From positions 3,162,001-3,226,000 of the forward strand of contig NZ_CP063812.1 in the NCBI RefSeq assembly GCF_015277855.1: a stretch of 64,000 nucleotides of DNA, given 5' to 3'. A model generated the notes under the pieces. That model did no database searches and had not been told where the DNA came from. It saw nothing but the letters and a program-made list of their open reading frames with translations. The first letter of the stretch is position 1, and every line of letters begins with the position of its first letter. The DNA comes from Microbacterium cremeum (lineage in GTDB: Bacteria > Actinomycetota > Actinomycetes > Actinomycetales > Microbacteriaceae). A program made the position numbers and the translations under genes. Below, piece after piece: positions 8,000 to 15,566 of this stretch.

Positions 8000-8663
8000 C
8001 GTCGTCCCTCCATCCGTCGCCTTCGAGTGCGGCGCGGAGCTTCGCGAGACAGCGCTGGCGCGTCGGTCCGATCGACCCGATCGGCATCGCGAGGTCTTGG
8101 GCGATGCGCGCGTAGTCGGGACGGTCCTCGAACGCGACGATCCGCAACAGGCGCTGGCATCGTTCGTTGAGCGTTCCGACCGCCGTCCACAGGCGACGGG
8201 TCTCGTCGTCGTGCGTGGCGGTCTGCTCGGCGGATTCGTGGACCGGAAGATGGGGTTCGAGCGACTCGGCCTCGGTCGGGTCGGCTCGCCGGTGCTGCTT
8301 TCCGACGCGCCACGCCTCGCGGCGCGCGCACATCGTGAGCCATCCCGACACCGCCTGCGGGTCGTGGATGGTCTCGTGCCGGCGCACCAGCGTCAGCCAC
8401 GTCGTCTGCACCACGTCCTGGGCGAGGGCGTGGTCGAGTCCGTACGCGCGTACGACGTGCCAGAGCGGCGGCGACATGAGACGGACGAGCTCGTCCATCG
8501 CACGGCCGTCTCCCTCGCGCCATCGCACGAACAGCGCCGCGGCACGCTGCCATCGCGTCGGCTCGACGGTCTCCGCCGGCTCCCCGCGCACCGCCGACGC
8601 GTCGCGCGGATCCTCCGGCTGCAGCCGCCCAGCCTCGGCGTCCGGTTGCGTCATGACGCCCAT
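7989..8663 (-). CDS. ECF-type RNA polymerase sigma-70 factor
   Basis: About 224 residues with the two ECF domains. Sigma region 2 spans residues about 30-105 (ALFVRWREGDGRAMDELVRL, then HALAQDVVQTTWLTLVRR, the usual D-x-x-Q-x-x-[FW] core). Region 4 spans about 155-215 (LNERCQRLLRIVAFEDRPDYARIAQDL followed by the MPIGSIGPTRQRCLAKLR recognition helix, where most members have PxGTVxSR). It is the first gene of the operon and presumably transcribes it. The start is uncertain: ATG 8663 and ATG 8654 are both in frame, with no strong ribosome binding site; a start as far up as 8723 would run into the family A hairpin. Confidence 0.87.
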   Translation of the reverse strand: MGVMTQPDAEAGRLQPEDPRDASAVRGEPAETVEPTRWQRAAALFVRWREGDGRAMDELVRLMSPPLWHVVRAYGLDHALAQDVVQTTWLTLVRRHETIHDPQAVSGWLTMCARREAWRVGKQHRRADPTEAESLEPHLPVHESAEQTATHDDETRRLWTAVGTLNERCQRLLRIVAFEDRPDYARIAQDLAMPIGSIGPTRQRCLAKLRAALEGDGWRDDDGD

Positions 8664-8725
8664 TGTGTCCACACCATGCCCGAGTGCGATAGAGCGTCCC
8701 TGATACGTCCCTCCTCGGCCCATCC

Positions 8726-8794
8726 GCGAGAGTGCAGCTGGTCGCCGAGAGTGTGGGTGTTACCCAGGGTCTCGGCGACCAGCTGCACTCTCGC
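8726..8794. repeat. Intergenic hairpin, family A copy 1
   Basis: A perfect 25-bp inverted repeat: left arm 8726-8750 begins GCGAGAGTGCAGCTGG, right arm 8770-8794 is its exact complement, loop 19 nt with its own small stem (GGGT/ACCC). It sits between two divergent genes, so it cannot be an ordinary 3' terminator. A second copy with 33-nt arms is at 18805-18877. Confidence 0.92.
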
Positions 8795-8804
8795 CGGTCC
8801 GGCC

Positions 8805-8810
8805 TAGAAT
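8805..8810 (+). promoter_or_regulatory. -10 element TAGAAT of a leaderless promoter
   Basis: TAGAAT is 7 nt upstream of ATG 8818. Its -35 region falls in the right arm of the family A hairpin, so extrusion or protein binding at the hairpin could affect this promoter. Confidence 0.6.
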
Positions 8811-8817
8811 TCGTGAC

Positions 8818-9567
8818 ATGACGACGGCGCCCCTGCTCTACGTGTGCGTGCGGCCGCAGGAGGGCGCCGCGGCTGCCGAGTACGAGTCGTTCCGATCGGC
8901 GATGCGAGTGCCGGAGCACGAGTTCGCCCGACACGATCTCGTGCGCGAGCCCCTCCCCGCCGATGCGTTCGAGCGATACCGCGGGTTCCTCGTCGGCGGG
9001 AGCCCCTTCAACGTCACCGACCCCGAGTCGACGAAGACGGACGCGCAGCGGCGGCTCGAGGCGGACCTCGCCCTCATCGCCAGGGCGGCGGCGGCCGGGG
9101 GCGGCCCGGCGGCGCTCTTCACCTGTTACGGCATCGGCGTCGCCACGCGCGCGCTCGGCGGGACGGTCAGCCGCGCGTTCCCCGAAGACACCGGTCCGGT
9201 CTCGATCGCGCTCACTCCCGCGGCGGCGGCCGACCCGGTGTTCGGCGGACTCGCCGATCGGTTCACGGCGCTCAGCGCGCACAAAGAGGGCACCGAGTCC
9301 CTCCCGCCCGGCGCACGGCTGCTGGCGACCAACGACGCGTGCCCGGTGCAGGCGTACACCGTCGGCGACCGGCTCTACGCGACGCAGTTCCATCCCGAGC
9401 CGACGACCAAGGCGTTCACCGAGCGCATGGCGGTCTATCGCGACGACGGATACTTCGAGTCCCACGCGTACGACGAGGTCGCCGGACGCGTGCTCGCGGC
9501 ATCCGTCACCGAGCCGTCGCGACTGATCCGAGCCTTCGCGGACCGCTTCGGCGCCGCCGCCGGCTGA
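8818..9567 (+). CDS. Class I glutamine amidotransferase-like protein (GMP synthase GATase type)
   Basis: A 249-residue single-domain protein of the type found in stand-alone GMP-synthase-like amidotransferases. The nucleophile Cys is in FTCYGIG (about residue 103, the nucleophile elbow), and the His of the triad is in TQFHPEP (about 193). GFLVGGSPFNV matches the oxyanion strand region. The enzyme would hydrolyse glutamine or a gamma-glutamyl compound and pass ammonia to an acceptor that is not encoded nearby. The start ATG 8818 fits a leaderless promoter. Its stop codon lies inside the 28-bp tandem repeat that follows, which is unusual. Confidence 0.85.
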   Translation: MTTAPLLYVCVRPQEGAAAAEYESFRSAMRVPEHEFARHDLVREPLPADAFERYRGFLVGGSPFNVTDPESTKTDAQRRLEADLALIARAAAAGGGPAALFTCYGIGVATRALGGTVSRAFPEDTGPVSIALTPAAAADPVFGGLADRFTALSAHKEGTESLPPGARLLATNDACPVQAYTVGDRLYATQFHPEPTTKAFTERMAVYRDDGYFESHAYDEVAGRVLAASVTEPSRLIRAFADRFGAAAG

Positions 9568-9665
9568 TACACGCCTCGCCGCCGCCGCCGGCTGATACAC
9601 GCCTCGCCGCCGCCGCCGGCTGATACACGCCTCGCCCGCCGCCGCCGCCGGCTGAGTCACGCCTC
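9552..9665. repeat. 28-bp tandem repeat spanning two convergent gene ends
   Basis: Four units ending in GGCTGATACACGCCTC or a variant have the CTGA element at 9564, 9592, 9620 and 9652 (periods 28, 28 and 32). The first unit contains the amidotransferase stop codon; the last, which reads GAGTCACG in place of GATACACG, supplies the stop codon of the TspO-like gene on the other strand. Confidence 0.9.
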
Positions 9666-10493
9666 GGCGTTGCGCACTTCGATGACCTGCTGCCCGACCT
9701 TCCCGACCACGGGCGTCATCACGACGATCACGGCGGCGACGATCGCGGCGACGCCGATCCCGGGGTCATGGGGGTCACCGGTCAGCCGTGCGACGGCGAT
9801 CCAGACGAGCCCCCACCCCATCGCCAGCCCCGGCGCGAGGCGCCACCGGCTCCACCAGGCGATCACCACGCCGACCGCCGCGATCAGCACCACCGTCGCG
9901 ATGCCCCATCCGGTCGCGCTCCCGCCGCCTTCGCCCGTCGCCGGCGCGCCCCACGCCGCGATGTTCGCCACCGTCGCCACGGTCACCCAGCCGAGGTGCA
10001 GCCCGGTGACGCCGTCGATCAGCACGCTGTCGGCGACGCCGCGGCCCGGAAACGCCATGGACACGTGGAACGTCACGGCCAGCGCGATCAGCAGCAGCAC
10101 GATCACGAGGACGGTCAACGGCAGCGACGCGAACTGCGCCGCGGCCAGCCACAGTCCGTTCAGCACCATGGTGCCCGCCACGAGCATGCCGAGCGCCCGC
10201 TGGCGTTCGCGGGAACGCTGGCGGGGGGACACCTGCCACGCCGTATAACCCAGCAGGCCGAGGTAGATGACGCTCCAGATCGAGAAGGCCGGGCGCGCCG
10301 GCGCCAGGTACGAGCCGTCGGCGTCGAGCGCGCCGTCCTGCACGTCCTGGATCGGGGTCCCGCCGAACACCCCCACCCCGACCAGTGCCGCGACGATCAT
10401 GAAGCAGAACGCGCAGATCACCACCACCTGTCGCGTGGCGTCCTTCCTGCGCTCGCGCTCGGGGGCGAGCGCAGGTTCTGCCGGAGTCTCCAT
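9657..10493 (-). CDS. TspO/MBR-like (tryptophan-rich sensory protein family) membrane protein
   Basis: A 278-residue protein with about eight hydrophobic segments. The stretch PARPAFSIWSVIYLGLLGY corresponds to the first conserved signature of TspO/MBR proteins (a Pro-rich loop followed by W-x-x-[IL]-Y in helix 2). The remainder is longer than canonical five-helix TspO (about 160 residues), as in the extended actinobacterial group. TspO proteins bind tetrapyrroles or small hydrophobic ligands; the ligand here is unknown. I start at ATG 10493 (METPAEP) because the upstream extension is Arg-rich and not membrane-protein-like. The 3' end lies in the 28-bp repeat. Confidence 0.75.
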   Translation of the reverse strand: METPAEPALAPERERRKDATRQVVVICAFCFMIVAALVGVGVFGGTPIQDVQDGALDADGSYLAPARPAFSIWSVIYLGLLGYTAWQVSPRQRSRERQRALGMLVAGTMVLNGLWLAAAQFASLPLTVLVIVLLLIALAVTFHVSMAFPGRGVADSVLIDGVTGLHLGWVTVATVANIAAWGAPATGEGGGSATGWGIATVVLIAAVGVVIAWWSRWRLAPGLAMGWGLVWIAVARLTGDPHDPGIGVAAIVAAVIVVMTPVVGKVGQQVIEVRNAEA

Positions 10494-10607
10494 TCGCTCA
10501 CGGTAGGGCGCCCGCGCCGCCGCTCGCAGCGGGTTGACAGCGGCTCGCCCGCACTCTAGGCGAACTCTCACGGGTGCGATCGGCGTCGATCATGCGAAAG
10601 TGGGGTG

Positions 10608-11972
10608 ATGAGGACGAAACGGCGCAGACTGCTCTCCGCCTCGACCGCCGGCGTGATGCTCGCGGCCGCCGGGGTCTCGATGCTGGCAGTGAACGGGGCG
10701 ACCGCCGCGCCGGGCGACACGATCGGACCGATCAATCCGGTGCGTCAGCCGCTCGACGGCCACCCCGCGAACAGCGGGTTCCTCATCTTCATCGAGGGCG
10801 ACTCGACGGTCAACGCGGATGAGTCCGAGGGCACGCTCGCCACCGGCGGCGACCTGAACATCGTGAGCGGCTACAACATCGCGGCCGGCGCGGCACCGTT
10901 CCTCCCGACCTATCAGGTGCCCGGCGATGCGGCCCCGACGCACCTGCACGTCGGGGGCGGGCTGGTGTTCCCGTCGCTTCCGGCGAACCTCGAAGTGCAC
11001 AACGGCGGCTACGCCAAGGTCGCGGACACGTCGACGTACACGGCGCTCACGACCGACAGCAACGGCACGCCCGACCTGCCGACGCACCTGGTGCCGGTGG
11101 GGTCCGCGTACGAGGACTCACCGCGCGTGGAACTCCAGGTGTCACAGCCTCCGGCCTCGGTGGGGGATCTGGCCGCGACCGCACCCTTCATCGACATCCC
11201 GGGCGCCTTCGACCTCTATCGCGCCACCAGCACCACGCTCGGGACCTGCACGCCCACCACCCCGCTCCTCACCCGCGACGACAGCCAGCCCCTGCCCTTG
11301 CCTGCCGCCCCCGACGCCAACGCGCGCATCACCCTCCTCCCCGGCCAGACGAACGTCGTCGAGATGACGACGGCCGATCTCGAGAACATCGCCGAGATCA
11401 CCTACACGACGCCGCCGACCGCCGACACACCCCTGCTGGTCAACGTGTACGGACCTGCCTTCGAGGGGCGGATGCCGGGCAGCGCCGGCATCGCCTCGCC
11501 GCAGGCGCACTTCATCCTCTGGAACTTCGTCGACGCCACCTCCGTGGTCGTCACCGGCGGCGACACCCTCGAAGGCACGGTCTTCGCACCGCGCGCCGAC
11601 CTCAACTGGCAGGTCACGCAGAACATCGAGGGCAACGTCATCGCCGCCTCGTTCATCCACGGTCCCGCACCCCTGCCTGGGCCGACCCCGCGCGAAGTCC
11701 ACGACTTCCCGTTCCTCCCCGACCTCACCTGCATCGAGGACATCGGCCCCACACCGACGCCCACCCCCACACCGACGCCCACCCCCACACCGACTCCGAC
11801 GCCCACTCCCACCGTCGCGCCCACCCCGACGCCGACCGGCGGAGGCGTTCTTCCCGCGACGGGCGGCGGCCCCGGCATCCTGCCCATCGTGGCGCTGCTG
11901 ACCCTCGGAGGCGGCGCGGCACTCGTGGTGACCGACGCGGTCGTAAGGGCGCGGACTCGCCGCCGCTCGTGA
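10608..11972 (+). CDS. Choice-of-anchor A family cell-wall protein with sortase-type signal
   Basis: A 454-residue exported protein. It has an RR-containing signal peptide (about residues 1-34, cut near ATAAPG). The body (about 45-360) has the choice-of-anchor A fold seen in surface adhesins: SGFLIFIEGDSTVNADESEG, then LATGGDLNIVSGYNI, later VTGGDTLEGTVFAPRADL and NIEGNVIAASFIHG. A Pro-Thr linker encoded by 11748-11834 follows, then LPATGGG, a hydrophobic helix and a RARTRRRS tail, which form a class E/LPxTG-like sortase signal. The protein should be anchored to peptidoglycan and displayed on the surface. GTG 10605 is directly before ATG 10608; I prefer ATG. Confidence 0.88.
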   Translation: MRTKRRRLLSASTAGVMLAAAGVSMLAVNGATAAPGDTIGPINPVRQPLDGHPANSGFLIFIEGDSTVNADESEGTLATGGDLNIVSGYNIAAGAAPFLPTYQVPGDAAPTHLHVGGGLVFPSLPANLEVHNGGYAKVADTSTYTALTTDSNGTPDLPTHLVPVGSAYEDSPRVELQVSQPPASVGDLAATAPFIDIPGAFDLYRATSTTLGTCTPTTPLLTRDDSQPLPLPAAPDANARITLLPGQTNVVEMTTADLENIAEITYTTPPTADTPLLVNVYGPAFEGRMPGSAGIASPQAHFILWNFVDATSVVVTGGDTLEGTVFAPRADLNWQVTQNIEGNVIAASFIHGPAPLPGPTPREVHDFPFLPDLTCIEDIGPTPTPTPTPTPTPTPTPTPTPTVAPTPTPTGGGVLPATGGGPGILPIVALLTLGGGAALVVTDAVVRARTRRRS

Positions 11973-12006
11973 AGCGGGGACGCCCCTCCCCCCGACGGGC
12001 CCGGCG

Positions 12007-12492
12007 TCAGGCGCCGGGCGGCGGCTCGAGCAGCAGCCCGATCCGCTCGTCGAGGTAGCGCTCCAGCGGCACGAAGCCGCCCGCGGCGCTCCAGCGGATG
12101 CTGACGACCCCGTCGACGGGTGCGAGAGGGCCGGATGCCTCACCCCGGTCGACGGCGTCGGGATCCAGCATCCGCCAGCCGATGTGGACGATCTCGCCCT
12201 CCGCGAATCCCCCGCGGCGGGCGGCTGCGGCGAGCTCGGCCCGGCGCCGCTGCGACTCCGCCGTGTAGCCGCGGCGGGCCTCCTGTCGCGCTCGCACGAT
12301 GTCGCCGGTCGCGAGCACCGCGTCGTCGGTGAGCAGCAGAACACCCAGATGCCAGGCCTCGCTCCGGCGTGCGATACGCGGCTGGCGCGCAACGCCCAGG
12401 ATGCGGCGCAGCTCGACGAGTTCGCCGAGAGCCTCGCGGGGAGCCGCGCGCAGCCGCTCGCGCGCGGCCGTCAGCAGCTCCCTCGCGGTCAT
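12007..12492 (-). CDS. Conserved actinobacterial hypothetical protein
   Basis: A 161-residue soluble protein I cannot assign. It is rich in Arg, Ala and Glu, with an N-terminal helix (TARELLTAARERLRAAPREALGE is its character), a predicted beta-rich middle (WHLGVLLLTDDAVLATGD) and a C-terminal motif WSAAGGFVPLERYLDERIGLL. Its ATG overlaps the antiporter stop codon (ATGA, 12489-12492), so the pair is co-translated. I have a memory of some databases labelling close relatives as glutaminase, which nothing in the sequence supports. Confidence 0.65.
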   Translation of the reverse strand: MTARELLTAARERLRAAPREALGELVELRRILGVARQPRIARRSEAWHLGVLLLTDDAVLATGDIVRARQEARRGYTAESQRRRAELAAAARRGGFAEGEIVHIGWRMLDPDAVDRGEASGPLAPVDGVVSIRWSAAGGFVPLERYLDERIGLLLEPPPGA

Positions 12493-13691
12493 GCCATGTC
12501 GTCCTGCATCGAGTCGCCCGCGCGCACCTTGTCGCCGCGAAGCGCCATGCCCAGGAGCGGGAACAGCAGCACCGACAGCATGCCCGTCGCGACGAGCACC
12601 GCCTGCTGCGACGACGACAGGATGCCCTCGTCGACGCCGATCGCCGTCACCGCAACGATGATCGGAAGCCCCGTGGCCCCGAGGAGCGCGATCGAGAAGC
12701 GCTCGCGGCGCGAGGACCCCTCGGGAGCCGCGAGCATCGACGGCAGGCCACGCACCGCCAGGAGCGCGACGAGTCCGACGGGCAGCAGCAGGAACAGCAC
12801 GGGATCCTCGAGCAGGGACTGCAGGTCGAACGTGACACCCGTGTAGATGAAGAACACGGGCACGAGGAAGCCGAACGCGACGCCCTCGATCTTGCTCTCG
12901 ACCGCCTCACGGTCGTGCTCGGACGCGTCGCGCATGAGGAGGCGCCAGATGACGCCGGCGGCGAAGGCCCCGAGCAGCATGTCGAGGTCGAGCACGATGC
13001 TCAACGCGATCAGCGAGCACAGGATCAGGAAGACCACACGGATTGCGAACTGCCCCGATGTGTGCAGCGTCGAGTTCACGAAGCGGTGCATCGCCCCACG
13101 GGGCAGCTTGAACGCCAGCCAGATCGCGAGCCCGGTGATCGCGATGAAGCCGACCAGCACGACAGTGGCGAGACCCAGCTCACGTCCGCCGAGGAAGAGC
13201 GAGATCGCGATCAGCGGCCCGAACTCCCCCACCGCGCCGATCGCCGCCACCGCCTGGCCGAACGGCGTGCGCAGCTCTCCGGAGTCCCGCAGGATCGGCA
13301 GCAGGGTGCCCAGTGCGGTCGAGCAGAGGGCGACGCCGATCACGATCGCGGCCTCGCCCGGGGCGAGGAGGAATCCGGCTGCGACGCCGACGGCGAGGCT
13401 CAGGAGCCACCCGAGCGAGGCACGCCGGCCGAGGCGTCCTCGGAACGAACCGAACTGGATCTCGGTGCCCGCGACGAAGAACAGCAACGCCAGGCCGAAG
13501 TCCGACAGTGTCGCGATGAACGCGTGCTCCTGCGCCCACCCCAGGACCGCAGGACCGATCAGGATGCCGAGCACGAGCTCGAACACGACCACCGGGATGC
13601 GGACCCACCGCCCGACCCCGCGCGCGAGGAGGGGCGCGAGCACCGCGAGCAGCGGGATCAGCAGGAGCATCAGCGGTTGGGGCTCTTCCAC
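12489..13691 (-). CDS. CPA2-type cation:proton antiporter
   Basis: A 400-residue integral membrane protein with about 12 transmembrane helices and no C-terminal TrkA-N/RCK domain. Hallmarks of Na+(K+)/H+ exchangers of the CPA2 (KefB/NapA-like) group are FELVLGILIGPAVLGW, LLFFVAGTEIQF and AIGAVGEFGPLIA in helix 5, where the family carries its ion-binding acidic residue. It should exchange Na+ or K+ for H+. The start is GTG 13691 with -10 element TAGTCT 6 nt upstream, a leaderless start. It is followed with a 4-bp overlap by the small hypothetical gene, which may regulate it. Confidence 0.88.
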   Translation of the reverse strand: MEEPQPLMLLLIPLLAVLAPLLARGVGRWVRIPVVVFELVLGILIGPAVLGWAQEHAFIATLSDFGLALLFFVAGTEIQFGSFRGRLGRRASLGWLLSLAVGVAAGFLLAPGEAAIVIGVALCSTALGTLLPILRDSGELRTPFGQAVAAIGAVGEFGPLIAISLFLGGRELGLATVVLVGFIAITGLAIWLAFKLPRGAMHRFVNSTLHTSGQFAIRVVFLILCSLIALSIVLDLDMLLGAFAAGVIWRLLMRDASEHDREAVESKIEGVAFGFLVPVFFIYTGVTFDLQSLLEDPVLFLLLPVGLVALLAVRGLPSMLAAPEGSSRRERFSIALLGATGLPIIVAVTAIGVDEGILSSSQQAVLVATGMLSVLLFPLLGMALRGDKVRAGDSMQDDMA

Positions 13692-13697
13692 GCGATC

Positions 13698-13703
13698 AGA
13701 CTA
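13698..13703 (-). promoter_or_regulatory. -10 element TAGTCT of the antiporter promoter
   Basis: On the minus strand TAGTCT is 6 nt before GTG 13691. No ribosome binding site is present, consistent with leaderless translation. Confidence 0.55.
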
Positions 13704-13754
13704 GCGACGAGCGGGCCCTTCCACCGTCGTGCAGATCGCGCGGAATCCTCCCGC

Positions 13755-14891
13755 TCAGTCCCCGGTGCGCTCGAGCTGCGCCGCGGGCGGGGCGAGCTCG
13801 GCCCGGCTCCGCCGGTGCCCGAGGAGCGCGAGGGCGATGCCGGCGACGAGCCACGCACCCAGCACCGTCCACTGCGCCGCGGTCGCGGCATCCGGGAAGT
13901 ACGTCACCGACCGCAGCAGCGTCGCCGACGCGCCCGGCACGAACCACTGGCCGATCGCGCCCCACGGCTCGGGGAGGAACTGCGGCGGGGCAGCCGCGCC
14001 CGCGATCGGGTTGGCGATCAGGAGCGTGATGATCGCCGCGACGGCGATGCCGGGAGGGCCCATCACGGCGGCGAGCCCGATGACGAGCGCGGAGGTGGCG
14101 CTCACCCCCAGCCCGATGACCGTCGCGTTGAGGAGCCAGTCGCCCTGCAGGATGCCGAACCACGTCTGCATCACGAGGGCGATGACCACTCCGGCCATCG
14201 CACCGAACACCACCAGCCCGACCAGGCGTCGCACGACCCCCTGCACGAGCAGCGTCAGGAGGATGCCGCCGATCATCCCGCTCAGGACGAGGGGGAAGAC
14301 GGATGCCGCGAGGCCCGCGCCCGTCCCGTCCCCCTCGGCGAGCGGAACGAGGTCGGTGACGGTCACCTGAGGCACCTCGACGGCGGCGCCGGGTGCTGCG
14401 CCGCCGGGGAGCTGGGGTCGCTGGCCCGCCTGCAGCGCGCCGACGACGGCGGTGAGCTGATCGGCCAGCGCGGTCTGCGCACGCCCGTCGATCTGCAGCT
14501 GCAGCTGTGTCGCGACGCCGCGGAGAGCCTGCGCCGCGACAGGGCTCGCCGCGGTGGCGATCAGCACCTCGGGCTCGTCGCCGAGGAGGATCGCGCCGTA
14601 GAGCTCCCGCGACTCGATGCGCGAGACCGCGTCGGCCCGCGAGTCCACGTCGTGCAGCTGGAAGGGCTCGGGGTCCTGTTCGGCGAGCACCGCCTCGACG
14701 GCGGCGACGGCATCCGCGGGTCCGTCGATGCCGACCGGCAGGTTCTGGGCCTGCGACGTGGCGGCGGGCCACACGAAGGCCATGACGATCACCGCGACGA
14801 CCAGGGCGCCGGCCAGTCCGAACAGCGCCGCGAAGCCCCACCGGGTCGGCGGGACGGGCGTGCGGCGCGGGGTTTCACGAAGAGCGGCCAT
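13755..14891 (-). CDS. Membrane protein of the ABC-2/YhgE-like permease type
   Basis: A 378-residue protein with one N-terminal transmembrane helix (about residues 19-42), a 150-residue extracytoplasmic domain and about five C-terminal helices (from 190). This is the topology of DUF3533/YhgE-like and ABC-2-type transporter proteins; GAIGQWFVPGASATLLRSVTYF resembles the conserved pre-terminal loop of that group. It has no ATPase partner here. The start ATG 14891 follows TAGGAGG by 5 nt. It is divergent from a TetR regulator with two shared operators, the classical arrangement for an inducible efflux or stress-response membrane protein. Confidence 0.78.
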   Translation of the reverse strand: MAALRETPRRTPVPPTRWGFAALFGLAGALVVAVIVMAFVWPAATSQAQNLPVGIDGPADAVAAVEAVLAEQDPEPFQLHDVDSRADAVSRIESRELYGAILLGDEPEVLIATAASPVAAQALRGVATQLQLQIDGRAQTALADQLTAVVGALQAGQRPQLPGGAAPGAAVEVPQVTVTDLVPLAEGDGTGAGLAASVFPLVLSGMIGGILLTLLVQGVVRRLVGLVVFGAMAGVVIALVMQTWFGILQGDWLLNATVIGLGVSATSALVIGLAAVMGPPGIAVAAIITLLIANPIAGAAAPPQFLPEPWGAIGQWFVPGASATLLRSVTYFPDAATAAQWTVLGAWLVAGIALALLGHRRSRAELAPPAAQLERTGD

Positions 14892-14903
14892 CGCGACCTC
14901 CTA

Positions 14904-14952
14904 AAGAGAATGAGCGTTCTGTTTTGGAGAATAACAGAATCGGTATTCTGTT
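14904..14952. promoter_or_regulatory. Two TetR-type operators between the membrane protein and its regulator
   Basis: Site 1 (14933-14952) is a perfect palindrome AACAGAAT-CGGT-ATTCTGTT. Site 2 (14904-14923) is AAGAGAAT-GAGC-GTTCTGTT, which matches site 1 at 14 of 16 arm positions. Centres are 29 bp apart. Site 1 covers the -10 element TATTCT (14944-14949) of the leaderless TetR gene; site 2 lies just upstream of the ribosome binding site of the divergent gene. Both genes should be repressed together. Confidence 0.85.
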
Positions 14953-14955
14953 TCC

Positions 14956-15546
14956 ATGCCCAGAGTGTCGGAGGAGTACCGCGAGGCACGGCGCGACGAG
15001 ATCGCCCGTGCCGCCCTGCGCGTGCTGGAGCGCAAGGGCGTCCGAGACACCTCGATCGCCGACATCGTCGCCGAGTCCGGACTGTCGACCGGGGCGATCT
15101 ACTCGCACTTCACGAACAAGGCGGAGCTCGCCCGCTACGTCGTGGGGCGATTCCTGCTGCCGCGTCTCGACACGCTCGAGATCGCCGGAGCCCGCGGTGA
15201 CATGGTGTCGCCCCGCGACGCGCTCCTCGGCATGCTCTCGACGTTCCGCGACACCGGGCTGCCACCCGCCCTCGTCATCCAGTTCTGGGGAGAGGCGATG
15301 GTCGACGCCGAGCTGCACGCCGAGATGCTGCGCACAGCGGGGCGCCTGCTCGACTCGCTCACCATCGCCATCACGCCCTGGACCGGCGCCCAGGGCACTG
15401 CCGCGGCGGATGTCGCCGGACAGGCGTCGCGCTGCGCTCGGACCATCGCGGCGCTCGCCCAGGGCTATGTCGCGAACGCCGCGGTCTTCGGCCCGCGCGA
15501 CATCGACGAGTACGTCGCAAGCGCGGCCGCCGCTCTCGCGAGCTGA
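14956..15546 (+). CDS. TetR/AcrR family repressor
   Basis: A 196-residue regulator. The N-terminal helix-turn-helix is clear (RDEIARAALRVLERKGVRDTSIADIV, then ESGLSTGAIYSHFTNKAEL, the [ST]-x-G-x-[IL]-Y-x-[HY]-F signature). The C-terminal half is a ligand-binding helical bundle of unknown specificity. The start ATG 14956 follows a -10 TATTCT by 6 nt and is leaderless. It should bind the two palindromes in the 64-bp gap and control itself and the divergent membrane protein. Confidence 0.92.
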   Translation: MPRVSEEYREARRDEIARAALRVLERKGVRDTSIADIVAESGLSTGAIYSHFTNKAELARYVVGRFLLPRLDTLEIAGARGDMVSPRDALLGMLSTFRDTGLPPALVIQFWGEAMVDAELHAEMLRTAGRLLDSLTIAITPWTGAQGTAAADVAGQASRCARTIAALAQGYVANAAVFGPRDIDEYVASAAAALAS

Positions 15547-15566
15547 CGACCGTCGCCCTCGCGGGC

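Noticed and set aside
11748..11834. Tandem CACCCCGACGCC-type repeat in the surface protein gene as a mobile repeat
   Set aside because: It is a simple in-frame Pro-Thr linker of the kind common before sortase signals.
12369..15200. A very long plus-strand open frame (over 900 codons)
   Set aside because: It is the complement of the antiporter and membrane-protein genes; composition is Arg/Glu/Asp-rich noise typical of antisense frames in GC-rich DNA.
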